Below are positions 7,742 to 15,110 of a stretch of 64,000 nt of DNA, piece by piece (positions within the stretch are counted from its first letter, which is position 1; the number at the start of each line of letters is the position of its first letter). The translations under genes were made by a program, and so were the position numbers. The notes under the pieces were generated by a model. It searched no databases. It saw only the letters and a list, made by a program, of their open reading frames with translations, and had not been told where the DNA came from. Origin of the DNA: Fen-183 sp036504335 (lineage in GTDB: Bacteria > Acidobacteriota > Thermoanaerobaculia > UBA5066); assembly GCA_036504335.1 (NCBI GenBank), contig DASXVJ010000020.1, positions 248,001-312,000 of the forward strand, given 5' to 3'.

Positions 7742-9061
7742 CTACTCGGGGAGCGACTCTCGCGTGAGGTTCCGGTTCGCGTCCTTCCCGACGAAGATGT
7801 TGTCCTCGACGCGGATGCCGCCCATGGGGATCAGGCGGTCCACGAGCGCCCAGTCGATCGCGGCGCGGTGCGGGCCCTCGCGGACGGGGTCGAGGAGCAT
7901 CGGGATGAAGTAGAGGCCCGGCTCGACCGTGAAGAGCATGCGCTCCTCGATCGGCCGGACGGTGCGGAGCGCCGGGTGGTCGGACGGCGGGGGCGCGGGC
8001 GTCCCCGTACGGTCGGCCTGGCGGCCCGCGACGTCGTGGACCTGCAGGCCGAGGAAGTGGCCGAGACCGTGCGGGAAGAACGGGAACGTCAGCCGCGTCG
8101 TCACGGCCTCGTCGGAGGAGACTTTCAGGACTCCGACCTCCCGAAGGAGGTCCGCGACGTACCGCTGCGCGCGAAGGTGGAAGTCGCGGTAGTGCAGGCC
8201 CGGCCTCCCCTCGAGGCAGAGCTTCGCCTGCAGCGCCTTCATCCCGTCGAGGAGGCGCGCGAAGACGGGCTCGACGCCCTCCTTCACCCACGTCCGGGTG
8301 ATGTCGGACGCGTAGCCGTTCACCGTGGCGCCGGCGTCCACGAGCAGGACCTTCGAGGGAGCCGGCAGCCGGCCGCGCTTGCCGTGGTAGTGGAGCGTCG
8401 CGGAGCGGTCGTCGAGCGCGACGATCGAGGTATACGGGAGCGCCTCCTCCACGTCGCCGATCGCCGTGAGGTACGCGTGGTGGAGCTCCATCTCGGAGGC
8501 GTCCGCGCGGAACGCCTTCTCGAGGGCGCGGTAGCCGCGCGCGGCCTTTGCGTTCGCAACGGCGACCTGCTCGGCCTCCCAGTCGGACTTGTACGAGCGC
8601 TCCCAGTCGAGGCGCGCGACGAGCCCTTTCGGGTTGACGTTCTGGGGGCGGAAGCCGTGCGCGGCCGCCTCGTCGGCGGCGCCGCCGACGAATGCGGTGC
8701 GCGCGAAGCCGTTGCCGACTTCCTTCCACGCGGCCTCCGACGTCGCCGCGTCCGCGACGTCGAACGCGCGCGCGACGAACGCGGGCGCGGGCGCGGGCGG
8801 CGCGTACCAGTAGTCGCGCGGCTGTACGCGCACGAGGCGCGGCTTCTTCCCGGGGACGACGTCGAGGAGGTGGAACGGGCCCTCGACGGGCGCCCAGTGC
8901 GCGAACGTCGGTGTCGGGTGGAACGGCGCGTCGTTGTCGTCGGCGAAGTACGTGAACGGAACGCCCGAGTGGACGACCATCCGGTCGAAGCCGGTCTCCT
9001 CGAGGGCCCGCGCGGTGGATGTGGCGAGGCGGGCGAGATGTTCCGCGTAGAGATCGGTCAT
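7742..9061 (-). CDS. pepQ: Xaa-Pro dipeptidase (PepQ)
   Basis: M24 metallopeptidase of 439 residues, close to the 443 of E. coli PepQ, which cleaves dipeptides with a C-terminal proline. The N-terminal half has the PepQ-type segment FTYFADDNDAPFHPTPTFAHW. The C-terminal pita-bread fold carries the dinuclear metal ligands: VDAGATVNGYASDITRTW (two Asp), the His in FFPHGLGHFLGLQVHD, and Glu in FTVEPGLYF and GGIRVEDNI. ATG at 9061 follows a GGAG ribosome site and lies 9 bases after the desaturase stop, so the two are probably co-transcribed. Cytoplasmic peptide recycling is the expected role. Confidence 0.93.
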   Translation of the reverse strand: MTDLYAEHLARLATSTARALEETGFDRMVVHSGVPFTYFADDNDAPFHPTPTFAHWAPVEGPFHLLDVVPGKKPRLVRVQPRDYWYAPPAPAPAFVARAFDVADAATSEAAWKEVGNGFARTAFVGGAADEAAAHGFRPQNVNPKGLVARLDWERSYKSDWEAEQVAVANAKAARGYRALEKAFRADASEMELHHAYLTAIGDVEEALPYTSIVALDDRSATLHYHGKRGRLPAPSKVLLVDAGATVNGYASDITRTWVKEGVEPVFARLLDGMKALQAKLCLEGRPGLHYRDFHLRAQRYVADLLREVGVLKVSSDEAVTTRLTFPFFPHGLGHFLGLQVHDVAGRQADRTGTPAPPPSDHPALRTVRPIEERMLFTVEPGLYFIPMLLDPVREGPHRAAIDWALVDRLIPMGGIRVEDNIFVGKDANRNLTRESLPE

Positions 9062-9069
9062 GGGTCTCC

Positions 9070-10251
9070 TCAGGCGGGCGCGAGGCCCAGCCCTTCCGCC
9101 TGCTCGACGAGCCGCTGGAGGGTTTCGTGCAGCTCGCGCCGCGTGCGCTCGATCTCGGTGCGGAGCTCCTCGAGTTTCGCCTCCGCGGCCACGCCGGCGC
9201 GGGCGCGGGCGGCGGCATAGTCCTCCTGGAGCGTCTCGAGGCGGGCCGAGGCCCTCAGGCGAGCGGCCTCGAGCTCGACGAGCGCCGCGTGGGCGGCGAC
9301 GCTGGCCGCCGAGCGGATCTCCTCCCACCGCGCGGCGAGCGCGTCCGCCGCGTCGGACGCGAGGTGCGCCGGCGAGGCGACGGCGCCCGCACCGGACGTC
9401 AGGCGCGCGATGACGGCGGCCGTCGGCGCGCGGCGCAGGTTCTTCACGACGCCGAGCTTCTCGCCCAGCCAGAGGAGATAGAAGCTCGCGTCCAGCTGCC
9501 ACCAGCGAAAGCCCTGCGCGGCCGAGCTCGGGTAGAAGTGATGGTTGTTGTGCCAGCCCTCGCCCATCGTCACGAGGGCGAAGAACATGCTGTTGCGGCT
9601 CGTGTCGGTCGTCGGGAACACGCGGCGCCCGATGACGTGCATGAGGGAGTTGATCGTGAACGTGCCGTGCCAGAGGAACACGGTCGACACGAAGTAGGCC
9701 CACACGAGGCCGGTCCAGCCGAAGCAGAGGAACGTGAGGAGCCCGTAGAGCATCGTCGACGCGTACTGGTTGCGGTCGAGCCAGACGAGCTCGGGGAACT
9801 TCGCGAGGTCGGGGATCCGGGAGAAGTCCGTCTCGTCGTACCGGCCCGAGAGGATCCAGCCGATGTGGCTCCACCAGAAGCCGTCCTGCTTCGGGCTGTG
9901 GATGTCCTCGGGGGTGTCCGAGTACTTGTGGTGGTGGCGGTGGTTCGACGCCCACCACAGGACGCCCTTCTGCGCGGACGTCTGGCCGAGCAGCGCGAGG
10001 AGGAACTGCGGAACGCGCGACAGCCTGAAGGCCTTGTGGGAGAAGTACCGGTGGAAGCCCGCCGTGATCGCGAACATGCGCAGGTAGTACGAGGCGACCG
10101 CGAGGGCGACGCCCTTCCACGAGAAGCCGAGGGCCACGACGCCGGCGACCGCGGCGACGTGGACGAGGGCGAAGCCGAAGACCGCGACCGGGCGGACACG
10201 GTGCGAGCGGGGAACGCGAGGCCCAAAGGCGGAGAGAGCGGATTCGGTCAT
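9070..10251 (-). CDS. Acyl-CoA/acyl-lipid desaturase (delta-9 type) with coiled-coil tail
   Basis: Membrane di-iron fatty acid desaturase. The three histidine boxes of the family are present: HRYFSH (67-72), HRHHH (104-108) and HNNHH (234-238), separated by hydrophobic segments as expected for four membrane helices. It would introduce a cis double bond into a saturated acyl chain, probably at carbon 9, to adjust membrane fluidity. At 393 residues it is about 100 longer than plain bacterial desaturases: residues about 285-385 are Ala/Glu/Arg-rich, end in LEELRTEIERTRRELHETLQ and look like a long coiled coil. A TAGAAT hexamer on the minus strand at 10264-10269 suggests a promoter with a leader of only a few bases before ATG 10251. 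Confidence 0.9.
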   Translation of the reverse strand: MTESALSAFGPRVPRSHRVRPVAVFGFALVHVAAVAGVVALGFSWKGVALAVASYYLRMFAITAGFHRYFSHKAFRLSRVPQFLLALLGQTSAQKGVLWWASNHRHHHKYSDTPEDIHSPKQDGFWWSHIGWILSGRYDETDFSRIPDLAKFPELVWLDRNQYASTMLYGLLTFLCFGWTGLVWAYFVSTVFLWHGTFTINSLMHVIGRRVFPTTDTSRNSMFFALVTMGEGWHNNHHFYPSSAAQGFRWWQLDASFYLLWLGEKLGVVKNLRRAPTAAVIARLTSGAGAVASPAHLASDAADALAARWEEIRSAASVAAHAALVELEAARLRASARLETLQEDYAAARARAGVAAEAKLEELRTEIERTRRELHETLQRLVEQAEGLGLAPA

Positions 10252-10263
10252 CGGAGGGAGATG

Positions 10264-10269
10264 ATTCTA
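10264..10269 (-). promoter_or_regulatory. -10-like hexamer TAGAAT before the desaturase
   Basis: TAGAAT ends 12 bases before ATG 10251, so transcription would begin only about 5 bases ahead of the start codon. No clear -35 box is visible. Confidence 0.4.
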
Positions 10270-10273
10270 AGCC

Positions 10274-10924
10274 TCACTTCGTGGCCGGGACGGCCGGCGC
10301 CGTCGCCGGGGCAGGCGGGGCCGCGGGCTTCGGGGCCGGCTTGTTGGCTTCGACGGAAATCTCGAGGTCCACGTCCTCCGACAGCATCGTGGTCTGGTCG
10401 ACGGTCGCGTTCCAGCTCACGCCGAAGTCCTTGCGGTTGAGCTTGCCGGCCACGTCGAAGCCGGTCTTCTGGCCACCGCGGCCGTCGTTCGCGAAGCCGT
10501 TCGCGGTCACCGTGAGCGTGACGGGTTTCGTCACGCCGCGCATCGTGAGGTCGCCCGTGACCTCGTACGCGTCCTTGCCCTTCGCGGCGATCTTCGTGGA
10601 CTTGAACGTGATCTCGGGGAACTTCGCGGTGTCGAAGAAATCGGCCGAGTTGAGGTGCTTGTCGCGATTCGGGACGCCCGTGTCGATGCTCGCAGCGTCG
10701 ATTTTCAGCTCGACGGAGCTCTCTTCGGGCTTGGCGCGGTCGAGGACGATCGTCCCTTCGAACTTCGCGAAGTGGCCGCCCACCTTCGAGACGAAGTGGC
10801 GGACTTTGAATCCGATCTGGGTGTGGTTCTTGTCGAGGAGGAACGTCTCCTTCTCGGCGCGCGCGGAAGCGGCCGCGAGGACGAAGGCGAGCGCCAGCGG
10901 CGCGAGGGCTCTGGGTCGGAACAT
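10274..10924 (-). CDS. YceI-family periplasmic lipid-binding protein
   Basis: 216-residue exported YceI protein, a lipocalin-like beta-barrel that binds amphiphilic or polyisoprenoid molecules in the periplasm. Residues 1-23 are a signal peptide ending ASARA. Family landmarks follow in order: LDKNHTQIGFKVRH, GHFAKFEGTI, NRDKHLNSADFFDTAKFPEITF and GDLTMRGVTKPVTL. The last 25 residues are a low-complexity Pro/Ala tail beyond the domain. The start has AAGGAG at a 10-base distance. It lies 23 bases after the desaturase promoter region on the same strand, head-to-head with the DUF6526 gene. The ligand is unknown. Confidence 0.9.
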   Translation of the reverse strand: MFRPRALAPLALAFVLAAASARAEKETFLLDKNHTQIGFKVRHFVSKVGGHFAKFEGTIVLDRAKPEESSVELKIDAASIDTGVPNRDKHLNSADFFDTAKFPEITFKSTKIAAKGKDAYEVTGDLTMRGVTKPVTLTVTANGFANDGRGGQKTGFDVAGKLNRKDFGVSWNATVDQTTMLSEDVDLEISVEANKPAPKPAAPPAPATAPAVPATK

Positions 10925-11030
10925 GCGGGGGGGTCTCCTTTTGGATAGAGTGGGGCCAGGCCCGGAAGGGCCGTCATTCTATCGGGAATCCGTATCCGAA
11001 GCTGTGACGGATTTCACGGAGAGGAACACC

Positions 11031-11468
11031 ATGCCCGAAACGCCCACGCAGGACTTCAAGACCCACCGGCGGTGGGATCCCGCGTACCACTACTTCGCCG
11101 CCCCCGTGCTCGTGGTCGCCTTTTTCGTCTCGCTCTGGCAGGCGTTCAAGGCGCCATCGGGCTGGACGATCTGGCAGATCTTCGTCTCGGCGGCGGTCGT
11201 CGTGATCGCGTGGAAGGCCCGCTCGTTCGCTCTCCGGGCGCAGGATCGCGTCATCCGGCTCGAGGAGCGCGAGCGGCTCGCGGCGGTCCTCGACGGCCCG
11301 CTGCGCGCCCGGAGCCTCTCGCTCACGGAGGACCAGCTCATCGGGCTCCGATTCGCATCCGACGCCGAGCTCGCGGGCCTCGTGACGGCCGCGCTCGACG
11401 AGGGTCTCTCCGGCGAGGCGATCAAGAAGCGGATCACGAGATGGAGGCCCGACTTCTTCCGCGTCTAG
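11031..11468 (+). CDS. DUF6526-family small membrane protein
   Basis: 145-residue protein resembling DUF6526, a family seen mainly in Acidobacteriota and neighbours. The N-terminal part has HRRWDPAYHYFAAPVL and two hydrophobic segments (about residues 20-40 and 45-62), then a cytoplasmic tail with the basic/acidic run RAQDRVIRLEERERLA and a helical end. No enzymatic motif is visible and the function is unknown. GGAGAGG ahead of ATG supports the start. Its TAG stop shares the palindrome CTAG with the stop of the convergent acyltransferase gene. Confidence 0.75.
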   Translation: MPETPTQDFKTHRRWDPAYHYFAAPVLVVAFFVSLWQAFKAPSGWTIWQIFVSAAVVVIAWKARSFALRAQDRVIRLEERERLAAVLDGPLRARSLSLTEDQLIGLRFASDAELAGLVTAALDEGLSGEAIKKRITRWRPDFFRV

Positions 11469-12253
11469 CCGATCCGCGGGCCCGCCGTCTTCAGGAAGTC
11501 CTGGCGGGCCCCCTCGATCGCCGCGCGTGCGGCGAGGCTGAGCCGGTCGACGTCGTCGTCCGTCATTCCGGCCGTCGGGATCGGCGGAAGGAACCGCACG
11601 CGCACCGTCCCGGGCCGCACCATCCAGCGGTGCGCGTCGAGGACCTCCCACATCGGTGACGTCGCGAACGGGATCACGGGCACCTGGGCCGCGATCGCGA
11701 GGTGGAACGCGCCCTTCTTGAACGGGAGCATCTCGGGCTTCGTGTTCCGGTGACCCTCGGGCAGCACCCAGACGCTCAGGTTCTCGGACCGGATGCGGAG
11801 GGCGGCGGCGGCGAGCGACTCGCGCGCCCGCACGGCGTTCGACCGGTCGACGAGGATGTGCCTGGAGACCTTCCAGAGCATCCCGAAGACGGGGATCTTG
11901 AGGATCTCCTTCTTGCCGACGGCGACGCTCTGGTACGGGAAGAACGTCCCCCACGTCGCGATGTCGAGATTGGACTGGTGGTTCCCGACGACGACGGCCG
12001 GGCGCGTCGCGGCGAGGACCTCGATGTTCTCGGTCTTGACCTTCCAGCCGAGGAAACGCGTCATCACGTTGCCGAAGCTCCGGATCCAGACCATCGCCGC
12101 CTTCTCGCCATCGCGGAAAAACGCGTAATGGAGGAGCGCCAGCAGCGCGAAGCCGATGAACGCGACGACGCCGAGGATGCACGCCGGAACGAACCAGACG
12201 CGGTACACCAGGCGGCGGAAAAACCCGCCGAGTCCGCCTGTCGACGAAGGCAT
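11465..12253 (-). CDS. 1-acyl-sn-glycerol-3-phosphate acyltransferase (PlsC family)
   Basis: 262-residue membrane acyltransferase that by family transfers an acyl chain to lysophosphatidic acid, making phosphatidic acid. After an N-terminal membrane anchor (about 21-45), the catalytic motif NHQSNLD (91-97, NHx4D type) and the substrate-binding block LPEGHRN are intact, with GVPVIPFA-like VPVIPFATSP further on. The start ATG lies 17 bases from the ATG of the divergent flavoprotein gene and has a GATAAT hexamer 5 bases before it, implying a leaderless mRNA. The stop overlaps that of the convergent DUF6526 gene. Confidence 0.88.
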   Translation of the reverse strand: MPSSTGGLGGFFRRLVYRVWFVPACILGVVAFIGFALLALLHYAFFRDGEKAAMVWIRSFGNVMTRFLGWKVKTENIEVLAATRPAVVVGNHQSNLDIATWGTFFPYQSVAVGKKEILKIPVFGMLWKVSRHILVDRSNAVRARESLAAAALRIRSENLSVWVLPEGHRNTKPEMLPFKKGAFHLAIAAQVPVIPFATSPMWEVLDAHRWMVRPGTVRVRFLPPIPTAGMTDDDVDRLSLAARAAIEGARQDFLKTAGPRIG

Positions 12254-12270
12254 GCCGCATTATCGACGGG
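12254..12270. promoter_or_regulatory. Shared divergent promoter with overlapping -10 hexamers
   Basis: Only 17 bases separate two divergent start codons. GATAAT on the minus strand (12264-12259) ends 5 bases before ATG 12253, and CATTAT on the plus strand (12258-12263) ends 7 bases before ATG 12271. The two hexamers are nearly the same bases read on both strands. Both mRNAs would be leaderless. Confidence 0.5.
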
Positions 12271-13602
12271 ATGGCGGACGAGGTGAACCTCGCGATTCTC
12301 GGCGGTGGAGCCGCCGGCCTCATCGCCGCGATCCGCGCGGCCGAAGCGGGTGCGGCGGGCGTGGTCGTCCTCGAGGCGGCCGCGCAGCCGGGCCGCAAGA
12401 TCCTCGTTTCGGGCGGCGGGCGCTGCAACGTCCTTCCGATGGAGGAGGCGCGCGAACGCTTCGTCTCGGCCGCCCCGCCGCGCGTCGTGGGCCGGTATCT
12501 CGCGCGCGTCCCGCTCGAGGAGCAGCGCGCGTTCTTCGAGGATCTGCTCGGCGGGCCGCTGCGCGAGGAGCCGGAGGTTAAGAAGCTCTTCCCGCCCTCG
12601 AACCGCGCGAAGGACGTGCGCGACGCGCTCGTGGCGCGGGCCGTCGCGGCGGGCGCCACGATTAGGACGGGAGCGGTCGTGCGCGAGGTCGGGCGGACCG
12701 GCGGGGGGTTCGCGATCCGGCTCGCGGAAGGCCTCGACGTCTCCGCCTCCCGCGTGATCCTCGCGACCGGGGGCCTCTCCGTCCTCGGCGGCGGCGCGGA
12801 CGGCGCCGGCTTCGCGTGGGCCGAGGCGCTCGGCCACACGCTCGTGCCGACGTACCCCGCGCTCGTCCCGCTCACGGGCGACGCACCCGCGCATCACGCG
12901 CTCTCGGGCGTGAGCGTAAACGCGCGCGTCACGGCGAAGAATGCGACGAGCGGCGAGAAGGCCGGGTCGGAAGGCGGCTTCCTTTTCACGCACCGGGGCT
13001 GGAGCGGCCCCGCGGTGATGGACGTCTCGCACGTCGTCGCCCGCGCGGCGGGCCGATCGGAAGTGAGAGTCTGCTTCGGATTCGGAGAAGAGAAGAGAGA
13101 AGAGAAGATTTCTTCGAATGGTCCCGTGCGGGGCGCCGCGCCAGCCCGCGCGACGGATGCCTCGTCGGTTGCGGCGGCGTGGGACGAGACCCTGCGCCTG
13201 GGTGCCCGCTCCGGCGCCTCCCTCTTCAACCTTCTAAGAAAATCTTCTTCTTTCTCTTCTTCTTCTCTCCCGGATCGCCTGATCCAGCTGGTGCTCGTGC
13301 AGAGCGGCGTCGCGGATCAGCCGCTCGCGCGGCTGACGCGCGACGCGCGGCGGCGGGTCGCGGAAACGCTGGCCGCGTTCCCGCTCCCCGCGACGGGGAC
13401 GGAGGGCTACCGCACGGCCGAGGTCACGGGGGGCGGCGTCGCGCTGGACGAGGTGGACCCCGGCAGCGGGAAGAGCAAGGTCGTCCCGGGGTTGTGGCTC
13501 GCCGGGGAAGTGCTCGACGCCTTCGGCCCGATCGGCGGCTTCAACTTCCAGTGGGCCTGGGGCACGGGCGGAACGGCGGGCGTCTCGGCCGCGCGTCCCT
13601 GA
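12271..13602 (+). CDS. HI0933/BaiN-family FAD-dependent oxidoreductase
   Basis: 443-residue NAD(P)/FAD flavoprotein of the HI0933 (YhiN/BaiN) family. The N-terminal FAD-binding motif is LGGGAAGLIAAIRAAEAG, followed by the family hallmark GRKILVSGGGRCNV; the C-terminal hallmark is the GEVLDAFGPIGGFNFQWAWGTG stretch. Members are flavin oxidoreductases, mostly of unknown substrate; BaiN of gut clostridia acts in bile acid dehydroxylation, which should not be assumed here. Two low-complexity insertions, around EEKREEKISSNG and RKSSSFSSSSLPD, coincide with AT-rich purine tracts carrying the dispersed repeat described below, and flank a segment poorly like other family members. The start has a CATTAT hexamer 7 bases ahead and no ribosome site. 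Confidence 0.85.
   Translation: MADEVNLAILGGGAAGLIAAIRAAEAGAAGVVVLEAAAQPGRKILVSGGGRCNVLPMEEARERFVSAAPPRVVGRYLARVPLEEQRAFFEDLLGGPLREEPEVKKLFPPSNRAKDVRDALVARAVAAGATIRTGAVVREVGRTGGGFAIRLAEGLDVSASRVILATGGLSVLGGGADGAGFAWAEALGHTLVPTYPALVPLTGDAPAHHALSGVSVNARVTAKNATSGEKAGSEGGFLFTHRGWSGPAVMDVSHVVARAAGRSEVRVCFGFGEEKREEKISSNGPVRGAAPARATDASSVAAAWDETLRLGARSGASLFNLLRKSSSFSSSSLPDRLIQLVLVQSGVADQPLARLTRDARRRVAETLAAFPLPATGTEGYRTAEVTGGGVALDEVDPGSGKSKVVPGLWLAGEVLDAFGPIGGFNFQWAWGTGGTAGVSAARP
13107..13122 (+). repeat. Dispersed AT-rich motif, copy A
   Basis: GATTTCTTCGAATGGT, preceded by a purine tract of repeated AGAAG units, inside the HI0933-family gene (read as ISSNG). It faces copy B 106 bases downstream. 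GC is far below the surrounding gene. Confidence 0.55.
13229..13244 (-). repeat. Dispersed AT-rich motif, copy B
   Basis: On the minus strand GATTTTCTTAGAAGGT, preceded by a long GAAGAAGAG purine tract and followed by TGAAGAGGG. It lies in the HI0933-family gene (read as LLRKSS from the plus strand) in inverted orientation to copy A. Confidence 0.55.
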
Positions 13603-14289
13603 TCAGATCGGCGGGTCGTCCCACCACTTGGAGAGGCTTCCCCTGGGCAGCGGCGGCGTCGACGCGCCGGCGTGCGCGTAATGAGACACGTCGTTGAAGA
13701 GCATGAGGCGCGCCTGCGACGGCCCCCTGAAATCGAGGACGTTCAGGCAGGCCGGGCTCTGGTCGAGGCGGTCGCGATACGTGCGCGGGTCGAAGCCGAT
13801 CAACGCCGAGAGGAGGAGCCGGATCGTGGCCTTGTGCGAGACGACGAGGATCGAGCGGCCCGCGTGCTCGTTGACGAGCGAAACGAGCACGGGGAGCGCG
13901 CGGGCCGTCACGGCGAGACCCGTCTCGCCGCCCTCCGGCGCGAACGTGTACGGGTCGCGCTCCCAGCACGTGTACTCGTCGGGCCACCGGGTCTCGACCT
14001 CGGCGCGTGTGAGCGTCTCCCAGCGGCCGTGCGAGATCTCGCGCAGCCCGTCCACCGGTTGGAGGGGCAGGCCGTGCGGCGCCGCGAGAATGCGCGCGCT
14101 CTCGAGCGTGCGCTTCATCGGGCTCGCGGCGACGGTGGCGAGCGGCTCGCGCGCGAGACGCGCGGCGAGGTGGTGCAGCTGCTCGCGGCCCTCGTCGGAG
14201 AGCTCGACTTCCGTCTCGCCCGCGAAACGGTCCTCGGCCGAAAGCGTCGTCGCACCGTGCCGCACGAGGAAGACGCGCGTCGGCTTCAA
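13603..14289 (-). CDS. Histidine phosphatase family protein (phosphoglycerate-mutase-like)
   Basis: 228-residue branch of the histidine phosphatase superfamily. The phospho-accepting histidine lies in FLVRHGAT (about residues 7-14), and the second catalytic His in VVSHKATIRLLLSAL; SPMKRTLESA and the Glu of LREISHGRWE complete the active site. Members include cofactor-dependent phosphoglycerate mutases and various small-molecule phosphatases; the substrate here is not determined. A short C-terminal extension ends WWDDPPI. Its ATG overlaps the TGA of the SUI1 gene by four bases, so the two are co-translated, and its stop abuts that of the convergent flavoprotein gene. Confidence 0.88.
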   Translation of the reverse strand: MKPTRVFLVRHGATTLSAEDRFAGETEVELSDEGREQLHHLAARLAREPLATVAASPMKRTLESARILAAPHGLPLQPVDGLREISHGRWETLTRAEVETRWPDEYTCWERDPYTFAPEGGETGLAVTARALPVLVSLVNEHAGRSILVVSHKATIRLLLSALIGFDPRTYRDRLDQSPACLNVLDFRGPSQARLMLFNDVSHYAHAGASTPPLPRGSLSKWWDDPPI

Positions 14290-14639
14290 CCCTTCACCAG
14301 GAAATTCCGTTCGGAGAGGATTCTTCGAATGGTCGCGCGGTGGTCGCCCTGGAGCTCGATGAAGCCGTCTCCCGCGGTGCCGCCGGTTCCGAGCATCTTT
14401 TTCAGCTCTTTTCCTAAACCTTCAAGGAAATCCGAATTCCTCGGCAGCCCGTCCAGCACCGTGACCGCCTTTCCGCCCCGCGCCTTCGTTTCGAGCCGCA
14501 GCTTGACGACGACCTTCGGCGGAATCTTCTCTTCGACCTTCGAAGAGCACTTGCATTCGTCCGAAGGCCAGCCGCACGTCGCGCAGACACGGCCGGTCGC
14601 CGTGGAGTAGACGAGGCGGACGGGATCGCGCCGGTGCAC
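14286..14639 (-). CDS. SUI1/YciH-family translation initiation factor homologue
   Basis: 117-residue bacterial eIF1-like (YciH) protein. An N-terminal CATCG and CKC cysteine pair can form a small zinc ribbon, followed by a basic beta-strand region and the SUI1 core with ELKKMLGTGGTAGDG and IELQGDHRATIRRIL. YciH is thought to influence start-codon selection and stress-time translation. The start is GTG with a CATAAT hexamer 6 bases upstream, implying a leaderless message. The conserved core is flanked on both sides by copies of the AT-rich repeat; DFLEGLGKEL uses TTA, GGA and AAA codons that are rare in this genome. Confidence 0.88.
   Translation of the reverse strand: MHRRDPVRLVYSTATGRVCATCGWPSDECKCSSKVEEKIPPKVVVKLRLETKARGGKAVTVLDGLPRNSDFLEGLGKELKKMLGTGGTAGDGFIELQGDHRATIRRILSERNFLVKG
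14319..14333 (+). repeat. Dispersed AT-rich motif, copy C
   Basis: GATTCTTCGAATGGT near the 3' end of the SUI1 gene (read on the minus strand as TIRRIL). It differs from copy A only by one missing T. It faces copy D, 84 bases away. Confidence 0.55.
14418..14432 (-). repeat. Dispersed AT-rich motif, copy D (weaker)
   Basis: GATTTCCTTGAAGGT on the minus strand, followed by TTAGGAAAAGAG. It encodes DFLEG in the SUI1 gene, so part of the match could be ordinary coding; the AT-rich codon choice is what stands out. Confidence 0.4.
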
Positions 14640-14662
14640 GCGGGGATTATGCTTCGCGTGTC
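14640..14662. promoter_or_regulatory. Shared divergent promoter with overlapping -10 hexamers
   Basis: The gap between two divergent GTG starts is 23 bases. CATAAT on the minus strand (14651-14646) ends 6 bases before GTG 14639; TATGCT on the plus strand (14648-14653) ends 9 bases before GTG 14663. The hexamers overlap in GATTATGC. This is the second such arrangement in the window. Confidence 0.45.
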
Positions 14663-15094
14663 GTGGCCGACCCGATCAGCGCCCCGCCCGGCGTCTTCGT
14701 CCCGCCCGCCGCAATCGAGGCGCACGCCGTGCGCTCGGGCGGGCCGGGCGGACAGAACGTCAACAAGGTGGCGTCCAAGATCCTCCTCGAGGTGGACCTC
14801 GCGAAGGTCGAGGGCCTCGACGTGCTCGCGCGCCGCCGCCTCGCGACGCTCGCGGGCCGCCGCCTCGGCGCGGACGGCGTCCTGCGCGTCACCGCGCAGG
14901 AGAGCCGCGACCAGTACCGCAACCTCGCCGGGGCGCGCGACAAGGTGCGCGAGCTCCTCGAGAAGGCGCAGGTCGCGCCGAAGGCGCGCCGGGCGACGCG
15001 TCCGTCGCGTGCCGCCAAGGAGAAGCGTCTGAAGGCCAAGCGCGTTGCCGCGGCCCGCAAGGCGCGGCGCAGCTCGGTCCGCGACGACGACTGA
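14663..15094 (+). CDS. arfB: Alternative ribosome-rescue factor ArfB (YaeJ-type peptidyl-tRNA hydrolase)
   Basis: 143-residue class-I release-factor-like protein without stop-codon recognition domains. It hydrolyses peptidyl-tRNA on ribosomes stalled without a stop codon. The catalytic motif is SGGPGGQNVNK, with GGQ at 29-31; ITAQESRDQ-like VTAQESRDQYRN follows, and the C-terminus is a long Lys/Arg-rich tail (KEKRLKAKRVAAARKARR) that in known ArfB enters the empty mRNA channel. GTG start at 14663. It is divergent from the SUI1 gene, so two translation-quality genes share one short intergenic region. Confidence 0.93.
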   Translation: MADPISAPPGVFVPPAAIEAHAVRSGGPGGQNVNKVASKILLEVDLAKVEGLDVLARRRLATLAGRRLGADGVLRVTAQESRDQYRNLAGARDKVRELLEKAQVAPKARRATRPSRAAKEKRLKAKRVAAARKARRSSVRDDD

Positions 15095-15110
15095 TCCCAT
15101 GGAGGCCGAC

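Noticed and set aside
12271..13602. Assignment of the flavoprotein as a bile-acid BaiN reductase
   Set aside because: Family membership only; HI0933-type proteins are widespread and no bile-acid gene lies nearby.
14319..14432. The C/D motif pair as ends of a mobile element inserted in the SUI1 gene
   Set aside because: The enclosed sequence is the conserved SUI1 core (GTGGTAGDG, IELQGDH), so it is native to the gene and not cargo.
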